Shown: piece after piece, positions 43,588-55,646 of the stretch
How the letters are laid out: each line of letters opens with the position of its first letter
Numbering within the stretch: position 1 is the first letter of the stretch
Notes under the pieces: generated by a model
Seen by the model: only the letters and a program-made list of their open reading frames with translations
What the model was told of the DNA's origin: nothing
Database searches by the model: none
Assembly (NCBI GenBank): GCA_913055805.1
Contig: CAJXLF010000002.1
Coordinates: forward strand, 310,001 to 374,000
DNA length: 64,000 bases
Source of the DNA: an uncultured Salinisphaerales bacterium
GTDB taxonomy: Bacteria > Pseudomonadota > Gammaproteobacteria > Nevskiales > CAJXLF01
Direction: 5' to 3'
Made by a program: the position numbers and the translations under genes

Positions 43588-44357
43588 TCGTGCCAAACCT
43601 TCTTGTCTTCTTCCGGACAACGAATGTCCGTAATTTCCAATTGTCTTTCCAGCAGCCCGGCGTGCATCTGCCGCCAGGCCTGCGCCGCCAGGCCGGGCAA
43701 CCCGCGCACGCTCAGTTCTATAAAACGTCCAGTCTCACTGTCGGGAAGACTGGACAGACGCAGACCTTCGTAAGCCTCGAGAATGGCCTCCATCAGGTCC
43801 AGCAATTCGCTTTCGGGCACATTGTGCACCCGCATGCCGTATTCCACTGCAAATTCCTGTGGAAACAGCCGGGCGTAGTGATTATCCAGCACCCACTCGA
43901 TCATCGGCCAGGCCATCTTGGGAAAGCCCGGCACAAAATGATGATGCCCAACGCTGAAGCCGGGCACGGCGCTGACCGGGTTGGGAATGAGACCCGCGCC
44001 CTCCGGCAATTCCGCCATGCGGATGCGATTGGGATACAACGCCTCGCCGAAACGCTCTTGCATGATGGCGACTGCTTCGGGATGCCGCAGCAGCGCCCTG
44101 CCTGCCGCCTTCGCGGCTGCCTGGCGAGTGCGGTCGTCCGGCGTGGCGCCAATACCGCCGCAGGAAAACACGAGGTCTTCTGTACCCAGGGTACGGCTGA
44201 ACAGCTCTACAAGCTGCTCTTCCTCATCACCGACGATGTGGCACCAGGACAGTTCCAGACCGCGCCTTGCAAGCGCCTGCGTCATCCACGGGAAATGCTT
44301 GTCCTGGCGTTTGCCGGACAGCAGTTCATCGCCGATGAGGATGAGGCCGATTTTCAT
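43584..44357 (-). CDS. CinA/MoaB-like molybdopterin-binding-fold protein
   Basis: 257 residues. N-terminal MoCF domain with IGDELLSGKRQDKH, then FSCGGIGATPDDRT and PGFPKMAW, as in the nucleotide-processing half of CinA. The C-terminal deamidase half of CinA is absent, and about 80 residues of different character follow. It may be a pyrophosphatase for ADP-ribose-type compounds; function unproven. It forms an operon with the following SDR. Confidence 0.8.
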   Translation of the reverse strand: MKIGLILIGDELLSGKRQDKHFPWMTQALARRGLELSWCHIVGDEEEQLVELFSRTLGTEDLVFSCGGIGATPDDRTRQAAAKAAGRALLRHPEAVAIMQERFGEALYPNRIRMAELPEGAGLIPNPVSAVPGFSVGHHHFVPGFPKMAWPMIEWVLDNHYARLFPQEFAVEYGMRVHNVPESELLDLMEAILEAYEGLRLSSLPDSETGRFIELSVRGLPGLAAQAWRQMHAGLLERQLEITDIRCPEEDKKVWHE

Positions 44358-44376
44358 ACAAGCCCGAAATCAGAAA

Positions 44377-44396
44377 CCACAGATGGACACAGATTA
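44377..44396. repeat. Partial copy of the CACAGAT terminal repeat
   Basis: CCACAGATGGACACAGATTA resembles one end of the element at 47098-47402 and appears here alone, in the gap between icd and the CinA-like gene. Confidence 0.5.
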
Positions 44397-44403
44397 TTCC
44401 CAT

Positions 44404-44433
44404 CCCTTCTCCCCCTGCTCAGGGGGAGAAGGG
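44404..44433 (-). terminator. Perfect 14-bp hairpin downstream of icd
   Basis: CCCTTCTCCCCCTG and its exact complement are separated by only CT. It lies between the icd stop and the CinA-like start, so it could end icd transcription. No T-run follows on the minus strand, so a palindromic repeat unit is equally possible. Confidence 0.4.
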
Positions 44434-44472
44434 TATCGCGTTCCACAGCGCCTTTGCGCCTTGGCGTGAGAG

Positions 44473-46236
<1,764 letters not shown>

Positions 46237-46390
46237 GCTTTACTCCTAAATTCCGGGTTCGTTCGTATCTCTGCCCAGCCGGGCAGGTTTCTGGTCTTTC
46301 ATCAGGCCGCATAGTTTAGCACTGCGCCCGATGCTTCGAGGGCCTTTAAGGTACAATAAATATGCCAGTTTGCATCATTACTTCAGACTA

Positions 46391-47089
46391 ATGTCTAACA
46401 GCGCTTCCACCAATCCTCTCAGCCTGGAAAACTACCAGCGCCCCACCGACCTCGCACCACCAGGGGGCGAAAAAAAGGTGCTGTTGCACTCCTGTTGTGC
46501 ACCCTGCGCCGGTGAAGTGATTGAAGCGATGGCGGCATCCGGCCTGGATCTGACCATTTTCTTCTACAACCCTAACATTCATCCGCGTAAGGAATATGAA
46601 ATCCGCAAGCAGGAAAACATCCGCCAGGCGGAACTGCTGGGGATCCACTTCGTGGACGCGGATTACGACACCGATAACTGGTTTGCCCGCACCAAGGGCA
46701 TGGAATGGGAACCGGAAAAGGGCAAGCGCTGCACCGAATGTTTTGACATGCGGTTCGAGCGCACCGCCCTGTATGCCCATGAGCACGGCTTCCCCGTTTA
46801 CACCAGTTCTCTGGGCATCTCGCGCTGGAAGGACATGAACCAGATCAACGGCAGTGGCGAGCGCAGCGCAGCGCGCTATGAAAACCTGACCTACTGGACC
46901 TACAACTGGCGCAAACAGGGCGGCGCCAACCGCATGCTGGAAATCTCCAAACGCGACGGCTACTACCAGCAGGAATACTGCGGCTGCGTCTATTCCCTGC
47001 GCGACACCAACCGCTGGCGCACCCTAAACGGCCGCGACAAGATCGAAATCGGCGTGAAGTTCTACGGTCAGGATGAAATCAGCAGCTGA
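46391..47089 (+). CDS. queH: Epoxyqueuosine reductase QueH
   Basis: 232 residues from the ATG at 46391; the frame is open 20 codons upstream but that part shows no conservation. Family Cys sets: Cys35, Cys36 and Cys39 (HSCCAPC), CTECFDMR and YCGCVYS, which bind a 4Fe-4S cluster and a second metal. It performs the last step of queuosine formation in tRNA wobble position 34. It diverges from icd across 154 bp that should hold both promoters. Confidence 0.92.
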   Translation: MSNSASTNPLSLENYQRPTDLAPPGGEKKVLLHSCCAPCAGEVIEAMAASGLDLTIFFYNPNIHPRKEYEIRKQENIRQAELLGIHFVDADYDTDNWFARTKGMEWEPEKGKRCTECFDMRFERTALYAHEHGFPVYTSSLGISRWKDMNQINGSGERSAARYENLTYWTYNWRKQGGANRMLEISKRDGYYQQEYCGCVYSLRDTNRWRTLNGRDKIEIGVKFYGQDEISS

Positions 47090-47097
47090 TAAGACTC

Positions 47098-47402
47098 ATC
47101 CACAGATTACACAGATTGCACAGATTTAATAAAGAGAAAGTCATCAGATTGACGGAAACGAAAGCAGTTTTAAAAGGCTTAAAAGGCTTAAAAGGCACGG
47201 ATGTACGAATGGCCTCCCGCCAAATCAAGTTAAGGAGGCAAGGGGTCGTCATTCCATACAAGACGCGAAGCGTCACGATACTGAATCCGAGTCTAAAGGT
47301 GTTTGTCGCACCCGGATTCCGAATAACCGCGCTGCGGTTTCCAGAATGACGAAAACCATTTTTTAATCTGTGAAATCTGTGAAATCTGTGTAATCTGTGG
47401 AT
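47098..47402. mobile_element. 305-bp MITE-like element with 30-bp terminal inverted repeats
   Basis: The left end (47098-47127) and the reverse complement of the right end (47373-47402) agree at 29 of 30 bases. Each end is built of CACAGATT units. Inside are three AAAAGGCTT-type repeats (about 47170-47200) and a nested GTCATTC...GAATGAC palindromic repeat (47249-47350). No transposase is encoded. The flanks agactc/agattc are a weak candidate target duplication. This explains the 320-bp gap between queH and the next gene. Confidence 0.6.
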
Positions 47403-47409
47403 AGATTCT

Positions 47410-48183
47410 TCACCTGATCCTCCAGGTCTCACCCAACCGAAACAGCCGCAGCTCACTCTTCTCCATCCGGTTCCAGGTTTCGTTATCAGTCAGCGGCTGG
47501 GTCGCCACTACCGTGACCACATCCTTGCGGGTGGTTTCCTGGGCAAAGTCCACCTGCATCTCGGAATCGATCAACTTGCTCTCGCCGAAGGGCGCCTGAC
47601 GCGTAATCCAGCACATTTTGGTGCTGCAATGCGCATACAGCGACTGCGAATCGCTTAGCAGGAAGTTGGCCACTCCCAGCGCATCCAGTTCCCAGCCGAG
47701 CTCGGATATGTAGCCATGCAACCGCTTCGCGCTCCGGGGTGGTGTGGGGAACTGTTCGCGGATCCGGTCCAGCAACCAGCAGAAAGCATGTTCACTGTCG
47801 GTCGTTCCGACCGGCTGATAGAACTTCAATCCACGCTTCTTGATGCCTTTCAACTGACCGTTGTGTGCAAAACACCACATGCGGCCCCATAGTTCACGCA
47901 CAAACGGGTGGGTGTTCTCCAGGCAGACCTTGCCGCGGTTGGCGCGGCGGATGTGGCTGATGACCGTGCGGCTCTTGATGGGATAGTGCTTGATGAACTG
48001 CGCCACCGGCGAGTCGATACTCGGCGCCGGATCGCGAAACAGGCGGCATCCCCGCCCCTCATAGAAGGCGATGCCCCAGCCGTCCCGGTGCGGGCCCGTG
48101 CGGCCGCCCCGTTCAATCAGCCCGGTAACGCTGAAAACGATATCCGTAGGGACGTTGGCACTCATGCCGAGCAGTTCGCACAT
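47410..48183 (-). CDS. Class II glutamine amidotransferase (YafJ type)
   Basis: 257 residues. The N-terminal nucleophile Cys2 (M-CELLGMS) and GRTGPHRDGWGIAFYEG, VISHIRRANRG and FAHNGQL motifs define a GATase type 2 domain without a synthase domain. It would hydrolyse glutamine; YafJ-like proteins act on small substrates not defined here. It ends eight bases from the repeat element. Confidence 0.88.
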   Translation of the reverse strand: MCELLGMSANVPTDIVFSVTGLIERGGRTGPHRDGWGIAFYEGRGCRLFRDPAPSIDSPVAQFIKHYPIKSRTVISHIRRANRGKVCLENTHPFVRELWGRMWCFAHNGQLKGIKKRGLKFYQPVGTTDSEHAFCWLLDRIREQFPTPPRSAKRLHGYISELGWELDALGVANFLLSDSQSLYAHCSTKMCWITRQAPFGESKLIDSEMQVDFAQETTRKDVVTVVATQPLTDNETWNRMEKSELRLFRLGETWRIR

Positions 48184-48260
48184 AGCGCAACATTAGCGAA
48201 AAAAGCCGCCCCTCAAAAGCGCCGCGATCCCGATATGGGAAAAAGCGGGACACGCAGACA

Positions 48261-48290
48261 AAAAAATGCCCGCCACGGGGCGGGCATTTC
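48261..48290 (-). terminator. Rho-independent terminator of grxD
   Basis: On the minus strand, ATGCCCGCC pairs with GGCGGGCAT around a short loop, followed by a run of seven T (A-run at 48261-48267 on plus). It lies directly after the glutaredoxin stop. Confidence 0.8.
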
Positions 48291-48306
48291 CATTCCGGAA
48301 ACGGTA

Positions 48307-48630
48307 TCAGGCAGTACTGCCGACGGCCTCTTCCACCATTTTCTGTAATTCGCCCTGTTCGTAGAGGTCCAGCGTGATGTCACAACCGCCAATCAGTTCG
48401 CCCTTGATGAATACCTGGGGAAAGGTCGGCCAGTTGGAAAACTGTGGCAAGGCCCGATAAACGTCTTCGTTCTCATAGATATTGACGTAGGCGAAAGGTT
48501 TGCCGCAGGCCTTCAGGGCCTCACTGGTGCGGGCGGAAAAGCCGCATTGTGGAAAATCCGGGCTGCCCTTCATGAAAATCACGACAGGATTGTTCTCAAC
48601 GGTTTCCTTGATGCTTTGTAAAGCGTCCAT
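48307..48630 (-). CDS. grxD: Monothiol glutaredoxin, Grx4 family
   Basis: 107 residues from the ATG at 48630 (GAGGTC site). It has the CGFS active site with Cys29 (FPQCGFSART), WPTFPQVFI and GGCDI for glutathione. These proteins carry 2Fe-2S clusters with glutathione and pass them to apoproteins. Full-length single domain. Its own terminator follows. Confidence 0.95.
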   Translation of the reverse strand: MDALQSIKETVENNPVVIFMKGSPDFPQCGFSARTSEALKACGKPFAYVNIYENEDVYRALPQFSNWPTFPQVFIKGELIGGCDITLDLYEQGELQKMVEEAVGSTA

Positions 48631-48698
48631 GTTGACCTCGATTCGTCGGGGGAAATACGCAGCCGCTGTGGGCGCGAACACAAACGGCTAATTATACC

Positions 48699-50240
48699 TT
48701 ATTCGGCTTTTGCTTTGCCCCAGCCCCCTCCGCCGGGCGTTTCTATGCGTAGCCGGTCACCAGCCGCCAGCGAGACCGACTGCTTGCCTGCAAGCAGCTC
48801 CCCATTCAGGCTGTTATGGCCGCGTGAACCTGCTTCAGCGCCAGCCAGGCCCCAGGGCGCATGCTGGCGGCGCTCAGTCAGCAACGTCGCCTGGGCCGGC
48901 GCCAGAAATTCGTACTCGCGCACCAGTCCGTCGCCACCACGCCGGCGGCCGTGGCCGCCTGAATGCCGGCGAATACCGTAATGCGTGATGCGTAACGGGT
49001 AACTGCGCTCCAGCACCTCGACAGGTGTATTCAGCGTATTGGTCATATGGGTTTGCACTGCTGACAAGCCATCTGTGCGCGGTCCGGCGCCCATGCCACC
49101 GGCCAGCGTTTCATAGTAATCCCAGCCCTGTTCGCCCCGGGCGCCCATCGCCAGATTGTTCATACTGCCGTGACTGGCCGCAGGTATGCGGTCTGGCAGC
49201 GCCTGCGCCAAGGCCCCCAGCACTACGTCTACCACCCGGGTGCTGGTTTCCACATTGCCTGCCGCCGTCGCCGCAGGACGCTGCGCATTCAGCAAACAGC
49301 CTTCAGGCGCCAGCACGCGTATGGCGCGGAAACTGCCCGCACAGGCTGGCGTTTGCGGCGGCATAAGGCAGCGAAACACGTAATACACGGCCGCCGCGGT
49401 CACCGACAGGGGGCAATTGATATTGCCGGCGACCTGCTCCGTAGTACCCCGGAAATCGACGGTGACCTGCCCGCCGCTGACACTCACCCTGGCCTTGATT
49501 GGAATATCACGGTGTCCCAGGCCATCGTCGTCCATGAGGTCTTCAAAGTCATATTCACCTTGCGGAATCTGCCGCAGGGTTTCTGCGGCCAGACGTTCGG
49601 CGTAGTCGTTCAACGCCTGCAGGCGGCTGGCAAACATCTGCAGACCGTCTTTTTCAATCAAGGCCTGCAGGCGTTGGCCACCCAGCTGGTTGGCGCTGAC
49701 CTGGGCTGCAAAATCGCCACGCATGATGACCGGGTGCGTGGTAGCCGCCAGCATTTGCTCCATCACGGCATCGACCATGCGGCCTTCCCGCATCAACCAG
49801 GTGGGCGGCAGCACCATGCCTTCTTCGTACATGCTGGAGGAGATGGGCATGGACCCTGGAGACTCGGCCCCGATATCCGCATGATGGGCACGATTAACAA
49901 CGAAAGCCGCAAGACGGGACTGCAGGAACACGGGCGCGATAACCGTCACATCCGGCAGGTGCGTGCCCCCCAGGAAGGGGTCGTTCAACACCACCATGTC
50001 GCCAGCCCGCCATTCCAGACGGCTGACAATATCCCGCATGGCGTAGGCCATGCTGCCGAGATGCACCGGGATGTGGGCCGCCTGGGCACAAAGCTCGCCA
50101 CCGGCATCAAATACCGCACAGGAAAAATCCAGACGATCCCGGATATTTGGTGAAAACGCCGCACGCTGCAGCAATGCCCCCATTTCCTCGCACACCGCAT
50201 TGATACGGCTGGCGAACAGGCTCAGGCTCACTACATCCAT
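48699..50240 (-). CDS. Hydantoinase B/oxoprolinase family protein
   Basis: 513 residues from the ATG at 50240 ([20 protein letters not shown] aligns with the usual family start); an ATG at 50252 would add four residues. Motifs: [41 protein letters not shown] and the C-terminal [13 protein letters not shown]. It is the B subunit of ATP-dependent hydantoinase or 5-oxoprolinase. The A subunit gene, normally adjacent, is not in the neighbourhood. Confidence 0.9.
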   Translation of the reverse strand: MDVVSLSLFASRINAVCEEMGALLQRAAFSPNIRDRLDFSCAVFDAGGELCAQAAHIPVHLGSMAYAMRDIVSRLEWRAGDMVVLNDPFLGGTHLPDVTVIAPVFLQSRLAAFVVNRAHHADIGAESPGSMPISSSMYEEGMVLPPTWLMREGRMVDAVMEQMLAATTHPVIMRGDFAAQVSANQLGGQRLQALIEKDGLQMFASRLQALNDYAERLAAETLRQIPQGEYDFEDLMDDDGLGHRDIPIKARVSVSGGQVTVDFRGTTEQVAGNINCPLSVTAAAVYYVFRCLMPPQTPACAGSFRAIRVLAPEGCLLNAQRPAATAAGNVETSTRVVDVVLGALAQALPDRIPAASHGSMNNLAMGARGEQGWDYYETLAGGMGAGPRTDGLSAVQTHMTNTLNTPVEVLERSYPLRITHYGIRRHSGGHGRRRGGDGLVREYEFLAPAQATLLTERRQHAPWGLAGAEAGSRGHNSLNGELLAGKQSVSLAAGDRLRIETPGGGGWGKAKAE

Positions 50241-50384
50241 TGCGCACCCCATGATTCAGCACTCGAATTCATAAGCTTATAAACAGTCATGCCTTTAAAC
50301 CGCCGCCCTAAAGTGCCATCATATGCGCGCTGAATTACACCGCGCCTGCCTTTGGCGGGCGTCCAATGAACAACGGAGAGTTAA

Positions 50385-50963
50385 ATGGCATTCTCATTAC
50401 CCGATCTGCCTTACGCCAAGGGTGCTCTGGCCCCTCATATGTCCGAGGAAACCCTCGATTTCCATTATGGCAAACACCATAAGACCTATGTGGACAAGGC
50501 GAACGGCTTGGTCGAAGGTACCGATTTCGCCAACGCTTCGCTGGAAGAAGTCATCATGAATTCCGAAGGCGGCCTGTTCAACAACGTGGCCCAGATCTGG
50601 AACCATACCTTCTTCTGGAATTCGTTGACCCCGAACGGCGGTGCCCCGAGCGCCACCCTGCAAGGCGAACTGGAAAAGGCCTTCGGCTCGGTCGATGCCT
50701 TCAAGGAAAAGTTCACCAACACCGCTATCAACACCTTCGGCTCAGGCTGGGCCTGGCTGGTGAAAACCGCTGACGGCGGTCTCGACGTGGTCAGCACCAG
50801 CAACGCCGGCACGCCGATGACCTCCGGCCAGTCCGCGCTGCTCACCTGCGATGTATGGGAACACGCCTATTACATCGATTACCGAAACGCCCGACCCAAG
50901 TACCTGGAAGCGTTCTGGGCACTGGTCAACTGGGATTTCGTGGAGCAAAATCTGAACGCCTGA
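50385..50963 (+). CDS. sodB: Iron superoxide dismutase
   Basis: 192 residues with metal ligands His27, His74 (WNHTFFW), Asp156 and His160 (CDVWEHAYYIDY), and FGSGWAWLV. Sequence flavour around AQIWNHTFFW favours iron. It removes superoxide in the cytoplasm. An ggagagtt site precedes the start, and a strong terminator follows. Confidence 0.95.
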   Translation: MAFSLPDLPYAKGALAPHMSEETLDFHYGKHHKTYVDKANGLVEGTDFANASLEEVIMNSEGGLFNNVAQIWNHTFFWNSLTPNGGAPSATLQGELEKAFGSVDAFKEKFTNTAINTFGSGWAWLVKTADGGLDVVSTSNAGTPMTSGQSALLTCDVWEHAYYIDYRNARPKYLEAFWALVNWDFVEQNLNA

Positions 50964-50986
50964 TCCCTAGACCTAAACAGTTGTCC

Positions 50987-51013
50987 GGGGCGCCCTCGCG
51001 GCGCCCCTTTTCG
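50987..51013 (+). terminator. Rho-independent terminator of sodB
   Basis: GGGGCGCC and GGCGCCCC form a perfect 8-bp stem around CTCGC, followed by TTTT. Confidence 0.85.
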
Positions 51014-51031
51014 TTTAGGATGGAAAAAACA

Positions 51032-52210
51032 ATGAGCCACCTGTTCAAGAATTATCAGTCACTCGATGTCACCTTCAGTCACGGTGAAGGGGTATGGCTG
51101 TGGGACACCGAGGGCAAGCAATATCTGGATGCCCTCGGTGGTATTGCGGTTACCTCACTGGGGCATGCGCATCCGCGCCTGGTGAAAGCCGTGGCTGAAC
51201 AGGCGGCTCGCTATCTGCACTGCTCCAATATCTACCGCATTCCCGAACAGGAAAAGCTGGCGGACCGGCTCTGCCGCCTCAGTGGCATGGAGCGGGCTTT
51301 CTTTTGCAATTCCGGTACCGAAGCCAACGAGGCCGCCATCAAGCTGGCAAGACTGCACGGTCACGCCAAGGGCATTGATGTGCCAACGGTCATTGTCACC
51401 GAAGGCGCCTTCCACGGACGCACACTGGCGGCGCTGGCGGCCACTGCCAATGCCAAGGCCAAGGTTGGCTTCGAACCGCTGCCCGAACGCTTCCTGCGGG
51501 TACCGTTCGGCGACTCAGAGGCAGTAGCCGAACTGGCATCGGACAGCCAGGTTTGCGCCGTACTGGTCGAACCCATCCAGGGTGAAGGCGGCATCAACAT
51601 TCCGCCGGCCGGTTATTTACAGCAGCTGCGCAAGATCTGTGACGACAATGGCTGGCTGCTGATGCTGGATGAAATCCAGACCGGCGTGGCGCGCAGCGGC
51701 CGCTGGTTTGCCTGTCAGCATGAAGACGTGTTGCCGGATGTCATGACCCTGGCCAAGGGCCTGGGCGGTGGCGTACCAGTGGGCGCCGTGCTGGCCAGCG
51801 GCGTGGCGTCGGAGCTGTTCGGCCCCGGCAGCCATGGTTCAACTTTTGGCGGCAACCCGCTGGCCTGCACTGCCGCCATGACGGTGCTGGAAAGCATTGA
51901 AGGCGCGGGCCTGTGCAGCAATGCGGCTGCCATGGGCGAACATATGCTGAACGGTCTGAAAACGCAGCTGGGCGATTTGCCCGGCGTCGTTGACATCCGC
52001 GGTTGCGGCCTGCTGCTGGCGGTGGAACTCGACCGCGCCGCCGCGCCCCTGGTGAAGACGGCGCTGGAAGCCGGCCTGCTGATCAACGTCACCGCGGGCA
52101 ACGTGGTGCGCCTGTTGCCGCCGCTGACCATCACTCGGGAAGAAGCAGACGAAGTACTGGCGCGCTTGTGTCCGCTGATCAACACCTTTCTGCAGGAGGA
52201 AGCCGCATGA
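51032..52210 (+). CDS. argD: Acetylornithine aminotransferase
   Basis: 392 residues from the ATG at 51032; an ATG four codons earlier sits too close to AGGA. PLP class III aminotransferase: [51 protein letters not shown] and the PLP lysine in [14 protein letters not shown]. It makes N-acetylornithine in arginine synthesis. It overlaps argF by ATGA, so the two form an arginine unit. Confidence 0.95.
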   Translation: MSHLFKNYQSLDVTFSHGEGVWLWDTEGKQYLDALGGIAVTSLGHAHPRLVKAVAEQAARYLHCSNIYRIPEQEKLADRLCRLSGMERAFFCNSGTEANEAAIKLARLHGHAKGIDVPTVIVTEGAFHGRTLAALAATANAKAKVGFEPLPERFLRVPFGDSEAVAELASDSQVCAVLVEPIQGEGGINIPPAGYLQQLRKICDDNGWLLMLDEIQTGVARSGRWFACQHEDVLPDVMTLAKGLGGGVPVGAVLASGVASELFGPGSHGSTFGGNPLACTAAMTVLESIEGAGLCSNAAAMGEHMLNGLKTQLGDLPGVVDIRGCGLLLAVELDRAAAPLVKTALEAGLLINVTAGNVVRLLPPLTITREEADEVLARLCPLINTFLQEEAA

Positions 52211-53118
52211 GCACACGGCACTTTCTGACCCTCTTTGACGCCAGTCCGGCAGAACTGCGGGGCATACTTGAGCGTGCTATTGAGCTGAAAGGCATGACGG
52301 CGCGTGGCGAGATTTACGAGCCGCTCAAGAACCGCACATTGGCCATGCTGTTCGAAAAGTCCTCGACCCGCACCCGCGTTTCCTTCGAGGTCGGCATGGC
52401 GCAATTCGGCGGTCATGCCCTGTTCCTGTCGCCCAAGGACACCCAGATCGGGCGTGGTGAACCGGTGGAGGATACCGCCGTGGTGCTGTCGAGCATGGTC
52501 GACGTGATCATGGTGCGCAATCATTCGCATGCCATTCTGGAAGAAATGGCGGCGCATTCACGCGTGCCGGTCATCAACGGATTGACTGATCGTTTCCATC
52601 CCTGCCAGCTGTTGGCAGACATGCAGACCTGGTGGGAACACCGCGGCGACATTGCCGGCGCCACCGTGGCATGGATCGGCGACGGCAACAACATGTGTCA
52701 TTCCTATATCAATGCCGCCCTGCAATTCGGCTTCAAGCTGAACATCGGCTGCCCGGCCGGTTACCTGCCTGATGCCGATGTACTGGAAAAAGGCGGCAGC
52801 TCGGTATCGGTTATGCACGACCCTCGTGATGCCGTATCCGGCGCCGACCTGATCGTAACCGATGTCTGGGCCAGCATGGGTGACGAAGCCGAGTACGACC
52901 AGCGTATGTCAGACTTCGCGGGCTTCATCGTGGACGAGGCGCTGATGAAACTGGCGCACAAGGATGCGCTGTTCATGCACTGCCTGCCCGCTCATCGTGG
53001 CGAGGAAGTGTCTGCGGAAATTATTGACGGACCGCAAAGCGTCGTCTGGGACGAAGCCGAGAACCGTCTGCATGCCCAGAAGGCGCTGCTGGAATTCCTG
53101 CTGGCTCCAAACCGTTAG
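52207..53118 (+). CDS. argF: Ornithine carbamoyltransferase
   Basis: 303 residues. Carbamoyl-phosphate loop S-T-R-T-R at 53-57 ([11 protein letters not shown]), [12 protein letters not shown], the ornithine region DVWASMGDE and [11 protein letters not shown]. It converts ornithine and carbamoyl phosphate to citrulline. Its end overlaps the converging AstE-like gene by four bases. Confidence 0.96.
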   Translation: MSTRHFLTLFDASPAELRGILERAIELKGMTARGEIYEPLKNRTLAMLFEKSSTRTRVSFEVGMAQFGGHALFLSPKDTQIGRGEPVEDTAVVLSSMVDVIMVRNHSHAILEEMAAHSRVPVINGLTDRFHPCQLLADMQTWWEHRGDIAGATVAWIGDGNNMCHSYINAALQFGFKLNIGCPAGYLPDADVLEKGGSSVSVMHDPRDAVSGADLIVTDVWASMGDEAEYDQRMSDFAGFIVDEALMKLAHKDALFMHCLPAHRGEEVSAEIIDGPQSVVWDEAENRLHAQKALLEFLLAPNR

Positions 53119-54161
53119 GTCAACGGCGGTTCCTCTGACACCGAAGGCAGGGTTTCGGTCGCCGTCTGGAATTTTTCCACTGTTTCGGCAGCTTCATGCA
53201 AGTGTTCAACCCGGGCTATATGGAACAGCGCATCGCCTTCGTTGACCGGCGGCAGGCTGGTACGTCCAATGACCAGGCCCGGCTCAGGCGATACCAGCGG
53301 CATCTCCTCCTGGCCATAGGGGTCGGCAATCACCCCGAGCACCTGATTGGCCTTGACCCGCTCACCCAGGGCCACGGTAGTGCGCAGAATGCCGCTGGAG
53401 GGAGCACGTAACCAGAAGGTGGACTGGGCCACGACCGGGTCCATGAAATGCCGCGAACTTTTCCGGGGCGGCAGCATGCCGATTTCACGCATCACGTTCA
53501 CCACGCCCCGCACACCGGCGCGGATGCAGAGTTCGTCATAGCGCAGCGCCTCACCCGACTCGTACAGCAACACAGGTATCTGCTTGTTGCTGGTGTATTC
53601 ACGCAGGGAGCCGGGCCGTATCGGCGCATTCATCATCAAGGGTGCGCCAAAGACTTCCGCCAGGCGGCGGGTCTCGGCATGTGTGAGATCGGCGCGAATC
53701 TGTGGCAGGTTGGGCCGGTGCACGGCCCCGGTGTGCAGGTCTATACCGTAGTCCGCCCGCTCCACGATTTCCTTGAGAAAGGCATGCGCCATGCGCGCCG
53801 CCAGCGAGCCGGTTTCACTACCAGGAAAACTGCGATTTAGATCACGGCGATCAGGCAGATAACGCGACTGCATGAGGAACGCCTGCACGTTCACGATGGG
53901 CACCGCAATCAGGCAACCACGCAGGCTGCGCACATGCTTGAGACTGAGCAGACGGCGAATAATCTCCACGCCAATCAGTTCGTCGCCATGCAGGGCCGCA
54001 CTGACGAACATGACCGGGCCGCCACGGCGCCCGCGCTGTACGCGCACCGGCATGGTCAACGGCGTGTGATAAAGCTGGGTGATCGGCAGATCTATGAAAC
54101 GATGCTCACCGGGCGCGATGGACACGCCACCGATGCTGAACTCATCGTCGGACCTGAGCAT
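53115..54161 (-). CDS. AstE/aspartoacylase-like zinc deacylase of the rim cluster
   Basis: 348 residues. Zn carboxypeptidase-type fold: [11 protein letters not shown] (His and Glu ligands), [18 protein letters not shown] (His ligand) and the Glu of [10 protein letters not shown]. The last 90 residues form a lipoyl-like beta-domain ([19 protein letters not shown]). Family members remove acyl groups from amino acids. In an operon after rimB and rimK it may act on glutamylated or related products; the specificity is not known. Confidence 0.88.
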   Translation of the reverse strand: MLRSDDEFSIGGVSIAPGEHRFIDLPITQLYHTPLTMPVRVQRGRRGGPVMFVSAALHGDELIGVEIIRRLLSLKHVRSLRGCLIAVPIVNVQAFLMQSRYLPDRRDLNRSFPGSETGSLAARMAHAFLKEIVERADYGIDLHTGAVHRPNLPQIRADLTHAETRRLAEVFGAPLMMNAPIRPGSLREYTSNKQIPVLLYESGEALRYDELCIRAGVRGVVNVMREIGMLPPRKSSRHFMDPVVAQSTFWLRAPSSGILRTTVALGERVKANQVLGVIADPYGQEEMPLVSPEPGLVIGRTSLPPVNEGDALFHIARVEHLHEAAETVEKFQTATETLPSVSEEPPLT

Positions 54162-55066
54162 TAACCCTGCCCACGCGTACGCGTCTTGCCGGGTTTGGCG
54201 TGCTTCTCGATGAAATGATAGATCATGCCCGCCACATCCTTGCCGGTCGCCTGCTCAATGCCCTCCAGGCCCGGAGAAGAATTCACTTCCATGACCACAG
54301 GTCCGTGATTGGATCTGAGGATATCCACGCCGGCGACATTCAGCCCCATGATACGCGCTGCCCTGACGGCCGTTGAGCGCTCCTCCGGAGTGATGCGAAT
54401 AGTCGAGGCTGAGCCTCCACGATGCAGGTTGGAACGGAACTCGCCCTCCGGCGCCTGCCGCTGCATCGAGGCCACGACCCGCTCACCCACGACAAAGCAG
54501 CGGATATCCGCGCCGCCGGCTTCCTTGATGTATTCCTGCACCAGGATATGCGTCTTGAGGCCGAGGAAGGCCTCGATCACGCTCTCCGCCGCTTTCTGGG
54601 TTTCTGCCAGCACCACGCCAATACCCTGGGTGCCTTCCAGCAGCTTGATCACGACCGGCGGGCCGCCCACCATTTTGAGCAGATCCTGAATATCATCCGG
54701 CGAATGTGCGAAGCCGGTCACCGGTAACCCGATACCCTTGCGCGAAAGCAGTTGCAGGGAACGCAGCTTGTCCCGCGAACGGCTGATGGCCACCGATTCG
54801 TTCAGCGAGTAAACACCCATCATTTCGAACTGACGCACCACGGCGGTTCCGTAGAAAGTCACCGACGCACCAATACGCGGAATCACCGCATCGAAGTCCT
54901 CAAGCTGCTCACCCTTGTAGTGAATCTCCGGCTTGTGGGATGCGATGTTCATATAACTTCGCAGCACGTCCAGCACATGAACTTCATGCCCTCTCGCCTT
55001 GCCGGCCTCGACCAGGCGACGGGTGGAATACAGGGACTTGTTGCGCGAAAGGATGGCGATTTTCAT
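54161..55066 (-). CDS. rimK: ATP-grasp glutamate ligase RimK
   Basis: 301 residues: RimK N-terminal domain ([18 protein letters not shown]), ATP-grasp core with [33 protein letters not shown], and [13 protein letters not shown] for Mg. E. coli RimK adds Glu residues to ribosomal protein S6 and can make poly-alpha-glutamate. It overlaps rimB by four bases and abuts the AstE-like gene. Confidence 0.94.
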   Translation of the reverse strand: MKIAILSRNKSLYSTRRLVEAGKARGHEVHVLDVLRSYMNIASHKPEIHYKGEQLEDFDAVIPRIGASVTFYGTAVVRQFEMMGVYSLNESVAISRSRDKLRSLQLLSRKGIGLPVTGFAHSPDDIQDLLKMVGGPPVVIKLLEGTQGIGVVLAETQKAAESVIEAFLGLKTHILVQEYIKEAGGADIRCFVVGERVVASMQRQAPEGEFRSNLHRGGSASTIRITPEERSTAVRAARIMGLNVAGVDILRSNHGPVVMEVNSSPGLEGIEQATGKDVAGMIYHFIEKHAKPGKTRTRGQG

Positions 55067-55539
55067 GACTGCTCGTCGGCTCCGGGTTGCCGCCCGAGTA
55101 GGTAGGATGCCTGTGGATCAACTATCAGGCGGTCATGCATAGCGGTTCTTCCAAGTAACATACGAAAACGCATTGTCTCCCGGTTCGTCAAGGTCAACTC
55201 GATCGGCCAGCACTGGTCTGCCAGCGCCAACGTCGTGCGTATCACCGGGCGCAACTCCTTGTGGCCGCCTGAATCAGTGACGTAGCGCTCATCCTGAAGC
55301 GGCACACTGACCTGAACCACCTCATCACTCTTCTGCAGGGGGTGCAGCGCGAAACGCACCCAGCCCGCGCCGTCCTGCTCGTAGGTTTGCAGATCAAAGG
55401 TGTGCAGCGCCGAGGTTCTGGCGCCGGTATCCACCTTCGCCTTGATATGCGCCACTCCCAGGTCGGGCAGACTGACCCATTCCCGCCATCCCACCGTTTG
55501 CTTCGTCACAGCCTTGGTCACAATGATTCCCGACATCAT
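55063..55539 (-). CDS. rimB: RimB-like retropepsin-fold protease (COG4067)
   Basis: 158 residues from tandem ATGs at 55539/55536. The [10 protein letters not shown] motif (Asp37) is the aspartic-protease-like active site of this family, often labelled ATP-dependent zinc protease; the visible motif is retropepsin-like and no zinc site is evident. Second family motif: RMLLGRTAM. Gene order rimB-rimK matches Pseudomonas rim loci. Confidence 0.88.
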   Translation of the reverse strand: MMSGIIVTKAVTKQTVGWREWVSLPDLGVAHIKAKVDTGARTSALHTFDLQTYEQDGAGWVRFALHPLQKSDEVVQVSVPLQDERYVTDSGGHKELRPVIRTTLALADQCWPIELTLTNRETMRFRMLLGRTAMHDRLIVDPQASYLLGRQPGADEQS

Positions 55540-55646
55540 TTCCGCGCATTTTATGCTGATTACCCGGCTGCGTGATAGCAAGCATGGATGATTCGTGCAT
55601 CTGCCCTGCCTCATGACTTAAACTTGCACGCATCCTGGGAGGAACC

